Shown: positions 18,808 to 27,822 of the stretch, piece after piece
How the letters are laid out: each line of letters starts with the position of its first letter
How positions within the stretch are numbered: the first letter of the stretch is position 1
Assembly (NCBI RefSeq): GCF_021991875.1
Contig: NZ_JAHLKR010000016.1
Coordinates: 602,523 to 666,522 of the forward strand
Origin: Mycetohabitans sp. B8
GTDB taxonomy: Bacteria; Pseudomonadota; Gammaproteobacteria; Burkholderiales; Burkholderiaceae
Length of the DNA: 64,000 nucleotides
Reading direction: 5' to 3'
Program-made: the position numbers and the translations under genes
Notes under the pieces: generated by a model
Seen by the model: only the letters and a program-made list of their open reading frames with translations
Told to the model about the DNA's origin: nothing
The model's database searches: none

Positions 18808-21800
18808 CTACGCGTCTCGAATGATGTAATGTAGGTGCACGATGATGTCGTTTAAGTTCTCCACCACATCTCGTTGTGCGTTATCGTCCTTGCCCGCATG
18901 GAAAATATTGAGCGACAGCTCACCCTGGGTGACATCCATGCCCTCAAACGGCAAGAAACGACTGTCGTTAAAATCGGTGACAAAACGACCGCTATCGTTC
19001 AAGCCGTGCGAGAGCGCCGCCGTCTCCGTCCCTGATGTCAGCGTCGCCTCGATGTCCTGATAGGGTCCCAGCAGCGTCGGCAGCGTTACCGCAACGCTCT
19101 TGATCCGACGCACCTTTTCTTTCATGTTGTAGGACTTGTCCAGCCCTAACACGCTCAAGTCCAGCGTGACTTGGAAAATATTGTCCTGCAGCGATAGACT
19201 CACGCCCCCGGACGGTGACACGGTTTTGTTGTCCAACACGTCTTGAATGGCTTTTCTAAGGGTGCCGGCACCGAACAACGTATCCAGCGATACCGTGCGT
19301 GTTGCCTCCAACCCCTTAGCGCCGCGCGCCAGCCACACGCCTTCAAGCTTTTGCAGCTCTACACTTAGCCCTTCGCCTGCCAATAGGCCCTGCCACAGGT
19401 TGTCCCACACTGGTACCCGAAACACACTATCCGTATCTTGGGCGCCCAGCTCTTTCACAAGCGCCGCTTTTGCCTGCAGGCAAATTGGCAGCGTGACATC
19501 GTACAGTTGGTAATACAGTGCGGACAGACGCGCCGCTAGCCAGTTATATAAAGCTTGCCCGGTAAAACGCGTGGTCTGAAGCTCGTATAGCGCCTGGGCA
19601 TGCGCTTGCTCGGTTTCAGCCAGTGTGATTTGTTTTTGGGCCATCGCAATTTGTTCGGTCAGGCTTTTGATTTGCGCGTCTAGCTGGGTCGCTTCGTTTT
19701 TGGCAATATCATGTTGCAGTTGCCATTCTTCTTGGCGGCGCTGATAGCTGGCGGTCACCTCGGAAATGCCCGCGCTTTGATCTTGTGCAACGGCCGCCGC
19801 TTGCGTGGCATGCGCGGTACCTAGCACAGGCGCGCCCCATTGAGACCCGCCGTTAGCCAGACCAAACGTATTCGGTACCGCATTCGCGACGCCACCGGCA
19901 ATCAATAACCCAGTCGCCGCCAGATTGGTCGTCATCGCGGTGCTGCGCAGTGTCAGCCCAGCGATTTCTGCCTCAGACAGGTTACCGTCAATCAAGTTAC
20001 GAAAATGAGTTTGGCGCAATGTTGCGCCGTCACGGCTGGCTTGCAGCGCGCTCAAGCTATGCTGCAGCCCTTTTAGATTGCTCTGCTGCAAGTCTGTCTG
20101 CTGTTTCAGTACCACCTGCTGCTGCGTCTGCAACAACAGCGTCATCTTTTCATTGTCCTGACGCTCAAGCGCCATCTGCAGGCTGCTGCCAAATTGCGTT
20201 AACAAACCCACCGCGTTGCGCGCACGATCCGCCAACAGCGGGTAACGCCAGCCCTGCACATGGCTCTGGCCGTTCATCGTGCTGCTGCTCGCGCCGTCGC
20301 CTCCGGCTTGCTGGCGCTGTAGTTCGGCCGGGTCCACTGGCGTCGCATAGAGCGGCAAATTCAGCGGTTGACCCTCTAGACTCAAGTTATGACGCAGGTT
20401 ATACAAGCGCAGTTCAAGCTTGTCCCAGTAGCCCAACAACACGTCGTTGTATGGCGGCAGGAAATGGCCATCGCCCATGTTGGCCGTGTCACCCGTGCGC
20501 AACCAGCTCGCGAAGGTGAGTGCGCCGGATGGATGGCCGCGAGTTGGCTCGACAAGCGCCCCCGCCTCGTCGCTCAGTGTCGGGTTAGGCCATGTGTTCG
20601 TGATGCGGATATCCGGACGCGGCCCGAGCAGTTGCTGCGCTTGGATGTAATACATTTTGGCTTCGACCAGCGTGTCGCGCTCCAGCATTCGATACGCGTG
20701 ATCGCCGCGTGCGATCAGCAAATCCAGCGCATGCAAAAAGATCGCCAGCTTGTAGTGCATTGGGTCGGCCACCGCGATGACGTCTGGATCCGTAGTCGCC
20801 GGTTGGCTCGTATCCCAAGCAGTATCCAGCTGCAGCGGCATCACATTCCAATAGCGTGGTTTGCCGTTGTCATCGGGAAGCAGTTTGCCTTCGTCATCAC
20901 GGTAGCCGCTGCTATTAAAGATACGCTTAAACCAAGTGTTTGCCTCGTCATACCACTGTTCAGTTTGCATCCGCACGGCCACCAGAAACGGTATATGAAA
21001 GAAGATTTCCCACACGTACATTCCATAAGAGCCACTGAACGCGGGTAGGCCGCCCAAATCCTTTTGTACGTCATAATTAAATAGTGCATCGTGCCGGTCG
21101 GCAAATAGCTTAGCCAAATCGACTTTTTTTGGCAGCTTCAGTGCAATTTCCTCACCACTTGGTAGCTTGAATTTTTCTGACGACGTAAAATCACCATAAT
21201 TATCAAACTTTAAAAAATTTTCTATTTTTTTGCCATTTTTATCATTAAAATCAGCGCAGAAATTAAACCTGACATAATTATCATTATTTCCATGAGTAAT
21301 TTTAAATTCTACCTTCGTATCGCTTGAATAATAAGGAATATTTGAGAACTCATAATCCCCGACAATATCCAATTTTTTTATTGTGTTACCGTAATTATCT
21401 TGTAGCACAACCCCAGTTTTCGGAGTTGCCCCCGTGTTAGCATTTTTTAAGACAAAAGAAGATCCAGATAAAATAAACTCTTCATCAGATCCATATTGTG
21501 TTTTTATATGCTGATATTCAAATGTATAAGTTACGTCTTTGACCTCAACCTCATCAAAGTATGCGTAACAATAGGCAATATTTTTTTCCTTTGATACCCA
21601 GTTAAAATTTTCATTTAGCAACCAAATATTTTTTTCACAATTTACCCCCTTCACCCCCTTGTCTATGAAACTATACCAATAAACATTTAACCCTTCATTA
21701 TCCCAAAAAACATTGACTAATCCGTTGTACGGATCTACTATCCCAGCCGTTATTTCTCGCCACTCGGTCCACTGATTCGGTACCAATTTACCATTTTCAT

Positions 21801-22416
21801 CAACCAGTGTTAACTTTCTCCAATAGAATTTATAAGGCTGACTCTGCGTGCGTGCCGCAAAGAATATCGTCTTTTCGCCCCCACCTTTGGCTGCATTGAT
21901 ATACTCAAGGTTGGCAAGGGTATCGTACTCAATCAAATACTCGCCTATTTTCGACTGAACCAGTGCGTCGCTTAATTTTCCTTGCGATACCCCCTGCTCC
22001 AGCGTCTGAAATAGCTGGGTCTTATTCAAGCGTAACGTCGGATCAATATAGTTGCCCGCATAGAACTTCAAACGCTCCTTGCCGGCCCATGTGCTATAGC
22101 GTCGGTTAAAAGCGTCCCAGTTGTACAGAAACTGCTCCTGTGCAAAGTACGACTTTGCGTTGTCCGCCAACTCGCCGTCATAGCCTTCCATCGCCCGATG
22201 GATAAACAACTGCAAGCTGCTAATCGCTTCGGCCAGTGGTGACGTGCTCACGCGATCGCTGATTTGAGTGTCTAGCAGCAAATACTCGTACAAATCATTG
22301 GCAGTATGGATGCTGTCTTTTAAGTCTGCCGGTACCTGCGTCGCAATATAGCGATCCACCAGTGCGTCGCGGCGCGCTTCCTTCAAAGTTTGTGAAAATA
22401 GTGAGGCTGACATCAT
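18808..22416 (-). CDS. tcaB: TcaB-like C-terminal half of split TcA (translocation channel, TcB-binding)
   Basis: The 1202-residue protein corresponds to the C-terminal half of TcA. It has the neuraminidase-like segment, long coiled-coil shell/pore helices rich in Gln/Ala/Leu (about residues 690-990, including runs of QTQQQVVLKQQTDLQQ), a glycine-rich channel stretch near ATGLLIAGGVANAVPNTFGL, and the C-terminal TcB-binding domain. Residues ~190-430 are encoded by a markedly AT-rich stretch (about 21130-21850), unlike the GC-rich flanks. This suggests exchange of a domain, probably in the receptor-binding or neuraminidase-like region. AAGGAG precedes the start. With the upstream gene, 18 bp away, it would form one TcA, as in Tca or YenA1/YenA2. 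Confidence 0.92.
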   Translation of the reverse strand: MMSASLFSQTLKEARRDALVDRYIATQVPADLKDSIHTANDLYEYLLLDTQISDRVSTSPLAEAISSLQLFIHRAMEGYDGELADNAKSYFAQEQFLYNWDAFNRRYSTWAGKERLKFYAGNYIDPTLRLNKTQLFQTLEQGVSQGKLSDALVQSKIGEYLIEYDTLANLEYINAAKGGGEKTIFFAARTQSQPYKFYWRKLTLVDENGKLVPNQWTEWREITAGIVDPYNGLVNVFWDNEGLNVYWYSFIDKGVKGVNCEKNIWLLNENFNWVSKEKNIAYCYAYFDEVEVKDVTYTFEYQHIKTQYGSDEEFILSGSSFVLKNANTGATPKTGVVLQDNYGNTIKKLDIVGDYEFSNIPYYSSDTKVEFKITHGNNDNYVRFNFCADFNDKNGKKIENFLKFDNYGDFTSSEKFKLPSGEEIALKLPKKVDLAKLFADRHDALFNYDVQKDLGGLPAFSGSYGMYVWEIFFHIPFLVAVRMQTEQWYDEANTWFKRIFNSSGYRDDEGKLLPDDNGKPRYWNVMPLQLDTAWDTSQPATTDPDVIAVADPMHYKLAIFLHALDLLIARGDHAYRMLERDTLVEAKMYYIQAQQLLGPRPDIRITNTWPNPTLSDEAGALVEPTRGHPSGALTFASWLRTGDTANMGDGHFLPPYNDVLLGYWDKLELRLYNLRHNLSLEGQPLNLPLYATPVDPAELQRQQAGGDGASSSTMNGQSHVQGWRYPLLADRARNAVGLLTQFGSSLQMALERQDNEKMTLLLQTQQQVVLKQQTDLQQSNLKGLQHSLSALQASRDGATLRQTHFRNLIDGNLSEAEIAGLTLRSTAMTTNLAATGLLIAGGVANAVPNTFGLANGGSQWGAPVLGTAHATQAAAVAQDQSAGISEVTASYQRRQEEWQLQHDIAKNEATQLDAQIKSLTEQIAMAQKQITLAETEQAHAQALYELQTTRFTGQALYNWLAARLSALYYQLYDVTLPICLQAKAALVKELGAQDTDSVFRVPVWDNLWQGLLAGEGLSVELQKLEGVWLARGAKGLEATRTVSLDTLFGAGTLRKAIQDVLDNKTVSPSGGVSLSLQDNIFQVTLDLSVLGLDKSYNMKEKVRRIKSVAVTLPTLLGPYQDIEATLTSGTETAALSHGLNDSGRFVTDFNDSRFLPFEGMDVTQGELSLNIFHAGKDDNAQRDVVENLNDIIVHLHYIIRDA

Positions 22417-22434
22417 TCGGCTCCTTTGAATTTT

Positions 22435-25400
22435 TTATTGGCGGGCACTGATCCCTGCACTTAGGTTCTGAGCCACTGCCGCTAATAAGGTACGGTCTTC
22501 AGCGGACGGGTCGGCCCGCATCATCGTCTGAAGTTGCTCCAACGTGGTAGTCCCAACGTTCAGCGCTTGCCCCGCACGCAACCACGTTAGCAAGTGCCAC
22601 AGCACATCAAAGCTTTTCGGCCATGTGTTTTTTCCCAATAATGAGACACTCATTTGCGCGACGGTCTTCGTGTCCATTTTATGCAGCGACGCGATTAGCG
22701 CAGCGGCCGCATCAAACGTCATCTCCTGGACATTGAGCTGATCAAAACAGCGCATCGCCTCATCACGGGAAACCACCACCTGCGTTTGCCACTGCTTGAA
22801 GCGCGACAGCGTCAATAACAGTGTCATATCCGGTGCAGGAACGGTGACGGCTCCGGCCACCAGGCGGTCCGGATAATTCGTGAGCAACTGCAAGTCTTGC
22901 TCGGTCAACGTCAGCCATTGCGCAATCAGCACCAGCTGACTGAGGCGCTGCGTCGCCAGTACAAGCGCCGTATCCTTTTGCAAGTCGTCCAAACTCACGT
23001 TGGCTTGACTGAACCGTGTTTGAATGGCATGCCAGTAGTTAGCCAGCGTATATGCATTCTCTGTATCTACTGTGAGTTTCTCTAGCCACGTGGTCACCCC
23101 ACCCATTACATTGCTTTTCAGATTGAAGCCCGCAGCCAGCGCGCGCAGCACCTTTTGCTGCAGCGCTTCATCCAGCGCGTCCTGCCGAGTGGCAGCGGTG
23201 CTGGGGGGATTGACGCTATCACAGACGTTTTTCAGAAAATTAAACATCTCCGCGGTAGCCGTGCCGCTCCAAACGGTACTCACCATCCCCTGCAGCTGGA
23301 ACAGGTTCAGTCCCACTGAAGCCATCCAGTCCAGGACCTTTTCCGTGCGGCTCAAAATCGCCAGGGGGGCCAGCGACTGCCGCTGCCCTAGCTGTTCCAA
23401 CAGCGTGTCCTGCCCACCGGCCATCAAGCGCCACAATACTTCGGTTTGTGCAAATGTCAGCCCTAGCAAACGCGGAATGGCGCCAAAGCGATACAGCTGA
23501 CCCGCGCTGTGTTCATCCAGCGTGAACGTGCCCGCTTCTCCAAAGCACCAGCGACCAATCCGCTCGAATTCGTCGCTGGTCACACCTAGCGCCTTGCAAC
23601 AGATCGCGGACAGCGCATCCTGCTGATCTCGTGCATAGTTCACCGTTGTGCCTAACGCAATTGCGTCACCGCCGTCGACCGGGCGGAACGCGGACGCATA
23701 AAAGCTAGGCACTTGGTCCGGCGCATACGGATTGGCGGCGTCAATAAAAGTCACAAACGTGTTGACGTCCAAACCGTAACGCTGTTTCAGCCGCACATAT
23801 TCGGCCAAGGCTTCCAGCACGGGTTTGTCCAGTACCGGCTTATTGTGATGTTCCGGCACACAGCGACTCGCATTGACGATCACCCAATCCAGCGCCTCAA
23901 ACAATAGCCCGGTTAAGCTGGACAGGCGTACCAGTTTTTCCGCACGGCCTGTCAACTCAACCACCGTCTCGTCCGTCAAGTTCAAGTTTTTGCCGTCTTT
24001 CTGTACCCACAAGTAGCGGGCTGGGTCCGCGTCAGCGTCGTCCAGTGCACCATTCAAATAGGCTGCACCGTACTCGTTCACGCGAACAGGCTCTTGCTTG
24101 CCAAAGCGCAAAAAGCGGCTGCGCGCGCCGCTTTCCTTGCCGTTTTCATCGTAAGCGTACTGCGCAGTCAGTTCCAGCAATTGGTTAAAGCGCAGGCGAG
24201 TTTTTTCACAGAAGGTGGCGATTGAATTGAGCGTCGTCGCTAACGAGCCCGCACTGCGCAGACTGACGTCCTCCATACCGTAGTGGTCGGCGATATCCGT
24301 TTCGCTCAGCTCGGGGTTGGTCATCAGCTGATAGCTCACCGGCGTCAGCGACAACGTCTCACGCGCCGGCGGTGAGGGCTGCTCAAATACGACTTCGGGA
24401 AACGGCGTTGAGCCGTCTTCGATCGGTTGGCCTCCGGCGTCTTTGCGCATCGTCACCAACAGCGCCTTATCCCGTGGGGCCGTCACGATCAGTGCGTCTT
24501 TCCAGTTGGACTGACCGGAAGTGTCTACCCCAACATACCCTTTACCGGTCTTCAAATAGTATTGGTTTTTTTGCCTGCCGGGTATCAGCGTGATCGGCAG
24601 ATGAAAACCGGACTGGGGTTCGGTGCCACCCGATCGGCTCGCCATCTGCGCAAAATTGCCGTCCTTATCGGGATTGGTATTGTGATTGCCTCTTAGAAAG
24701 CAGCCATTTAACACGTTGGCGGAGCTACCTGCCATCTGTGTCCCATCCGGTACCCCCAAGTAATAGCAATGTTGTTCAACTGACCAAGTCAACACCAGAG
24801 GGGCTACGATGGCTGCGGCTGCATGATCGGCATTGCCCGCCACCAGTTGCGCGCCAATGACTCCACTGCCGTTTGTATAATGTGACAGATACACCATGGG
24901 CTCTGTGTTGCCGTCTAGCGCCTGCAGATAAAACACGTTGCCCGTCAGGTAATCACCGTCTGCCCGCGTACTCCCAACTCGGCGGGCGGCACCAAACATA
25001 AAAGCTTGCTGCGAGACGGCCTGAGCGGTGGCATCGGTCAGCGTGTCCCACAGGCCATTTAACGTTCGCGCCTGAGCCGACAACGCGGCATTGATTTGCG
25101 CCAAATTGTCGTCGTAGGGCAGCGTCATCGGAAAATATCGATCAGACAATGCGTCGATAGGCTCACCACCCGATTGCAGCACCTGCAGCAAGAGATCGAG
25201 CGACGTGACCTGTTGCTGCATCGTGGTTTCGCTCAGCACCAAGTCTTTTAGATCCGGCCGACGTTGATCAATGTGTAAATGAGAATCCGTACCGTGCAGT
25301 GCACTCGCCACGCGGTACAGCGCGGCAGCGTAACGACCGGGGGAAAACAGCGATTGAATGGAGGCAGCGTCCGCATACGCGCTGGCGCGCTCCATCAGAT

Positions 25401-25719
25401 CAGAGAAGTCGCCATCACCGCCAATATTGCGGATTAGCGCATCTTTGAGCGCGGGCGCATCCGGCCAGGTATTGAGCTTCGCGAGTTTGCCTATCACGGG
25501 CTCCTGACGCAATTGCCAAGCGCGATAAAGGGCTTTCAAGTTATCCGCACGCTGGCGCGCCTGACGGTACACCGCACGAGCATCCTTAGCCGTCAGAGAC
25601 GGGATAGATTCCACAAAAGCAGCACGGCTGATTGATGCGATATCGAACACATTGCGATAGCCGGCATCAAGCAGCCGTTGGTCTGGATTGCCCGACTGAA
25701 AGGTGAGTAGTTCTGCCAT
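22435..25719 (-). CDS. tcaA: TcaA-like N-terminal half of split TcA (VRP1 domain)
   Basis: First gene of the Tc operon, 1094 residues. The N-terminal ~170 residues match the Salmonella virulence plasmid 28.1-kDa A protein (VRP1) type: GYRNVFDIASISRAAFV, SLFSPGRYAAALYRVASAL, and DLKDLVLSETTMQQQVTSLDLLL. The rest builds the alpha-helical shell with an inserted beta-rich region near residues 250-460 that would hold receptor-binding domains. Together with the following gene (1202 residues) it gives ~2300 residues, close to a single-chain TcA. The ribosome-binding site is weak (AAAAAG). No holin or chitinase gene accompanies the operon here. Confidence 0.9.
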   Translation of the reverse strand: MAELLTFQSGNPDQRLLDAGYRNVFDIASISRAAFVESIPSLTAKDARAVYRQARQRADNLKALYRAWQLRQEPVIGKLAKLNTWPDAPALKDALIRNIGGDGDFSDLMERASAYADAASIQSLFSPGRYAAALYRVASALHGTDSHLHIDQRRPDLKDLVLSETTMQQQVTSLDLLLQVLQSGGEPIDALSDRYFPMTLPYDDNLAQINAALSAQARTLNGLWDTLTDATAQAVSQQAFMFGAARRVGSTRADGDYLTGNVFYLQALDGNTEPMVYLSHYTNGSGVIGAQLVAGNADHAAAAIVAPLVLTWSVEQHCYYLGVPDGTQMAGSSANVLNGCFLRGNHNTNPDKDGNFAQMASRSGGTEPQSGFHLPITLIPGRQKNQYYLKTGKGYVGVDTSGQSNWKDALIVTAPRDKALLVTMRKDAGGQPIEDGSTPFPEVVFEQPSPPARETLSLTPVSYQLMTNPELSETDIADHYGMEDVSLRSAGSLATTLNSIATFCEKTRLRFNQLLELTAQYAYDENGKESGARSRFLRFGKQEPVRVNEYGAAYLNGALDDADADPARYLWVQKDGKNLNLTDETVVELTGRAEKLVRLSSLTGLLFEALDWVIVNASRCVPEHHNKPVLDKPVLEALAEYVRLKQRYGLDVNTFVTFIDAANPYAPDQVPSFYASAFRPVDGGDAIALGTTVNYARDQQDALSAICCKALGVTSDEFERIGRWCFGEAGTFTLDEHSAGQLYRFGAIPRLLGLTFAQTEVLWRLMAGGQDTLLEQLGQRQSLAPLAILSRTEKVLDWMASVGLNLFQLQGMVSTVWSGTATAEMFNFLKNVCDSVNPPSTAATRQDALDEALQQKVLRALAAGFNLKSNVMGGVTTWLEKLTVDTENAYTLANYWHAIQTRFSQANVSLDDLQKDTALVLATQRLSQLVLIAQWLTLTEQDLQLLTNYPDRLVAGAVTVPAPDMTLLLTLSRFKQWQTQVVVSRDEAMRCFDQLNVQEMTFDAAAALIASLHKMDTKTVAQMSVSLLGKNTWPKSFDVLWHLLTWLRAGQALNVGTTTLEQLQTMMRADPSAEDRTLLAAVAQNLSAGISARQ

Positions 25720-27017
25720 CTTTTTAGAACGCTAAAGGAGATAAGGTGGGAAAGGTGAGCACATGCCTTAGAACCACTGCACTTCCCAATTCGAATGCTG
25801 AAGCGAAAGCGATCTTGGCCTCATTAACCGTCGAAAAATCGACGAAAACAACATAGAAAAACTCATCTTGATAAGCTATACTAATCATTTTCCATTAATG
25901 GGTAATCACGTTTGGTTAGGGCAGTGTTACACCCGCGACCATCCAACTGAGCGCGCTACACGAAGGATTGATTGCCTCAAACAACGGCGCTCAACACCTG
26001 CCCATCTTGAAAGCAAGACGTCGTGATGACGCACAACGCGCTCACAGCAAAGCCGTCTCGCTGTACGTTAAGCGGACAAAGTTTGGGAACAGAATAAAAC
26101 AGGAAAATTAGACGTGCCGCGCAGGCGCGAGGCCATGATGCTCAAGCTGGGGTACTTCTTCATTCTCTTCCCTCCAGACTTCGTTTGTATTCAGCCAAAA
26201 CGGTTACTGCGCTGCGATGCGCCCGTTCGCTGGCAAATCATCTCATCACTTGGCTGCGACTCACCACGTATCCAAGCGTCGTGCCCAACTGCCATATGCT
26301 GCTTTGACACCTAAGGTAGCAACCACTATAAAGCACTAGCCGGAAAGCATCCAAGCGAATTCCCTTTATTCAATGCGACAAATTGCCGTGAGCACCGCCA
26401 AGCGTTGACCTGCAGAGGCTGGGCTGCCTCACAGAAAAATACGGCTGCGCGCCAGGCGCCCCCCGCACAATCGCATGATATGAAACAGCTCGATTGTCTC
26501 GCCCATCATTGAATCGCCATTGCGCTACGCCAACGATCATTCAGCAGCAGCGCTCCGACGCTTTGGCGCGTAACCTGGCGCCGAACCAGTGCCACTGTTT
26601 TTTAATGGAGCGACCGATCTGAGATTGCAGCGCTGAATCCGACCGCCGCACGGTAACGATCACCGCGTCATGCACAATCAGGCAGTCGTCGCTTTGCTGC
26701 TCAGTACCGGCGTTACCTCCGTCGAGTCGCGCGGTGCGCGCAGCGTCACGATCTCACCGGCTCACGTGCCCGTGCTCGCCCGATGACGCTTTTAACTGAC
26801 GTGCCGACGCAAATCCCCACAGGATTTCCCGGCAATGGCTTGCCATCAGCGATCCTCACTACCGGGCGATGACCGCGCCCACGTAGCGTGCTCGCGCCGT
26901 ATCGCACCGCGCCGCCAGCGCGGCGTCCAATCCGTCGATGATGATGACAGGCGGGAACCGGATGCAGCCCGCGTATCCCACAGACGTGTAAACTGCTGTC
27001 TTTTTGACTCTGGTGGT
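25720..27017. other. Long intergenic region between Tc operon and DUF3348, no gene supported
   Basis: Roughly 1.3 kb with no convincing gene on either strand. It should hold the promoter region of the minus-strand Tc operon. A small inverted repeat, CGTCGA-AAAA-TCGACG at 25829-25844, lies ~110 bp before the operon in a locally AT-rich stretch and could be a regulator site. The segment 26400-26830 is GC-rich with only short open frames and may be decayed coding sequence I cannot name. Confidence 0.45.
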
Positions 27018-27812
27018 ATGGTGCAAGTCCCCCGGCCAACGGCGTCCGGCGCGCCGACGCTCGTTCGTCTACTTGCGCGGCTCGCGCAACTCGATGTAGC
27101 CGAGTCCGGACAATCGTTGCCGAACCAATTGAGCCAATGGCTCGGCTGGACCGACGCCATTGCGTTGTCAACCGCGCTCAACGCCAATACGTACGGCGTC
27201 GCATCGGACGCGGCCGGCGTAGCGGACATGGGCAATGACGCGTCGGCGCATACTGCCGCCGTGCGCATGTCGCTAATCTGCCGCATCGATGCCGCTTGCG
27301 GCTTCGCCACCGCAGCGCGCCACACGGCCCCGCCCGCAGCGCTGCGCGGAGCGAGCGGCGACACCGTGCCCGACTACGCCGATTTTCGCCACCGCTACGT
27401 CAGCGTGCAGCACGCGATGGCAACGGCTATCGGTGCGCTGCGGGGGCGGCTGCGCGCGATGCTAGCGATGCGCGCGCCGGATTGGGCGCGGCTGTGCGCG
27501 GTCGATACCGTCATGGAGCAGGCACTGGCCGCACGCGAGCATCACCTGCTGGCCAACGTGCCCGCGTTGCTCGGCGCGCATTTTGCCCGCTTGCGCGACG
27601 CCGCGCATCCGCCCGCGCCGCCGGCACAGGCGCAAATGCAACAGCAGGCGTGCACGCAAGTTCCGCTTCAAACTGGCGCGCCGCCGCCTGCGGGCGCGCC
27701 TGGCAACTGGCTGGACGTATTTCGCCACGATATGCGCAGCGTGCTAATCGCCGAACTCGATGCCCGGTTGCAACCGGTGCAGGGACTGCTGTCGGCCTAC
27801 CGTACCCGCTAA
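27018..27812 (+). CDS. DUF3348 family protein
   Basis: A 264-residue protein with the DUF3348 pattern: PTLVRLLARLAQLDVAES near the N-terminus, then LSQWLGWTDAIALSTAL, then FRHRYVSVQHAMATAIGALR. Function is unknown. It is soluble and largely helical, with a Pro/Ala/Gln-rich linker near residue 215 before a conserved-looking tail (WLDVFRHDMRSVLIAELDARL). I chose the ATG at 27018 because the family starts there; the open frame extends further upstream without similarity. It is the first gene of a four-gene unit with the membrane motor-like pair downstream, 10 bp before the DUF802 gene. Confidence 0.85.
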   Translation: MVQVPRPTASGAPTLVRLLARLAQLDVAESGQSLPNQLSQWLGWTDAIALSTALNANTYGVASDAAGVADMGNDASAHTAAVRMSLICRIDAACGFATAARHTAPPAALRGASGDTVPDYADFRHRYVSVQHAMATAIGALRGRLRAMLAMRAPDWARLCAVDTVMEQALAAREHHLLANVPALLGAHFARLRDAAHPPAPPAQAQMQQQACTQVPLQTGAPPPAGAPGNWLDVFRHDMRSVLIAELDARLQPVQGLLSAYRTR

Positions 27813-27822
27813 CCAACATGCT

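Noticed and set aside
26114..26314. 66-codon frame upstream of the Tc operon
   Set aside because: No Shine-Dalgarno sequence and no domain-like pattern; length is expected by chance in this region.
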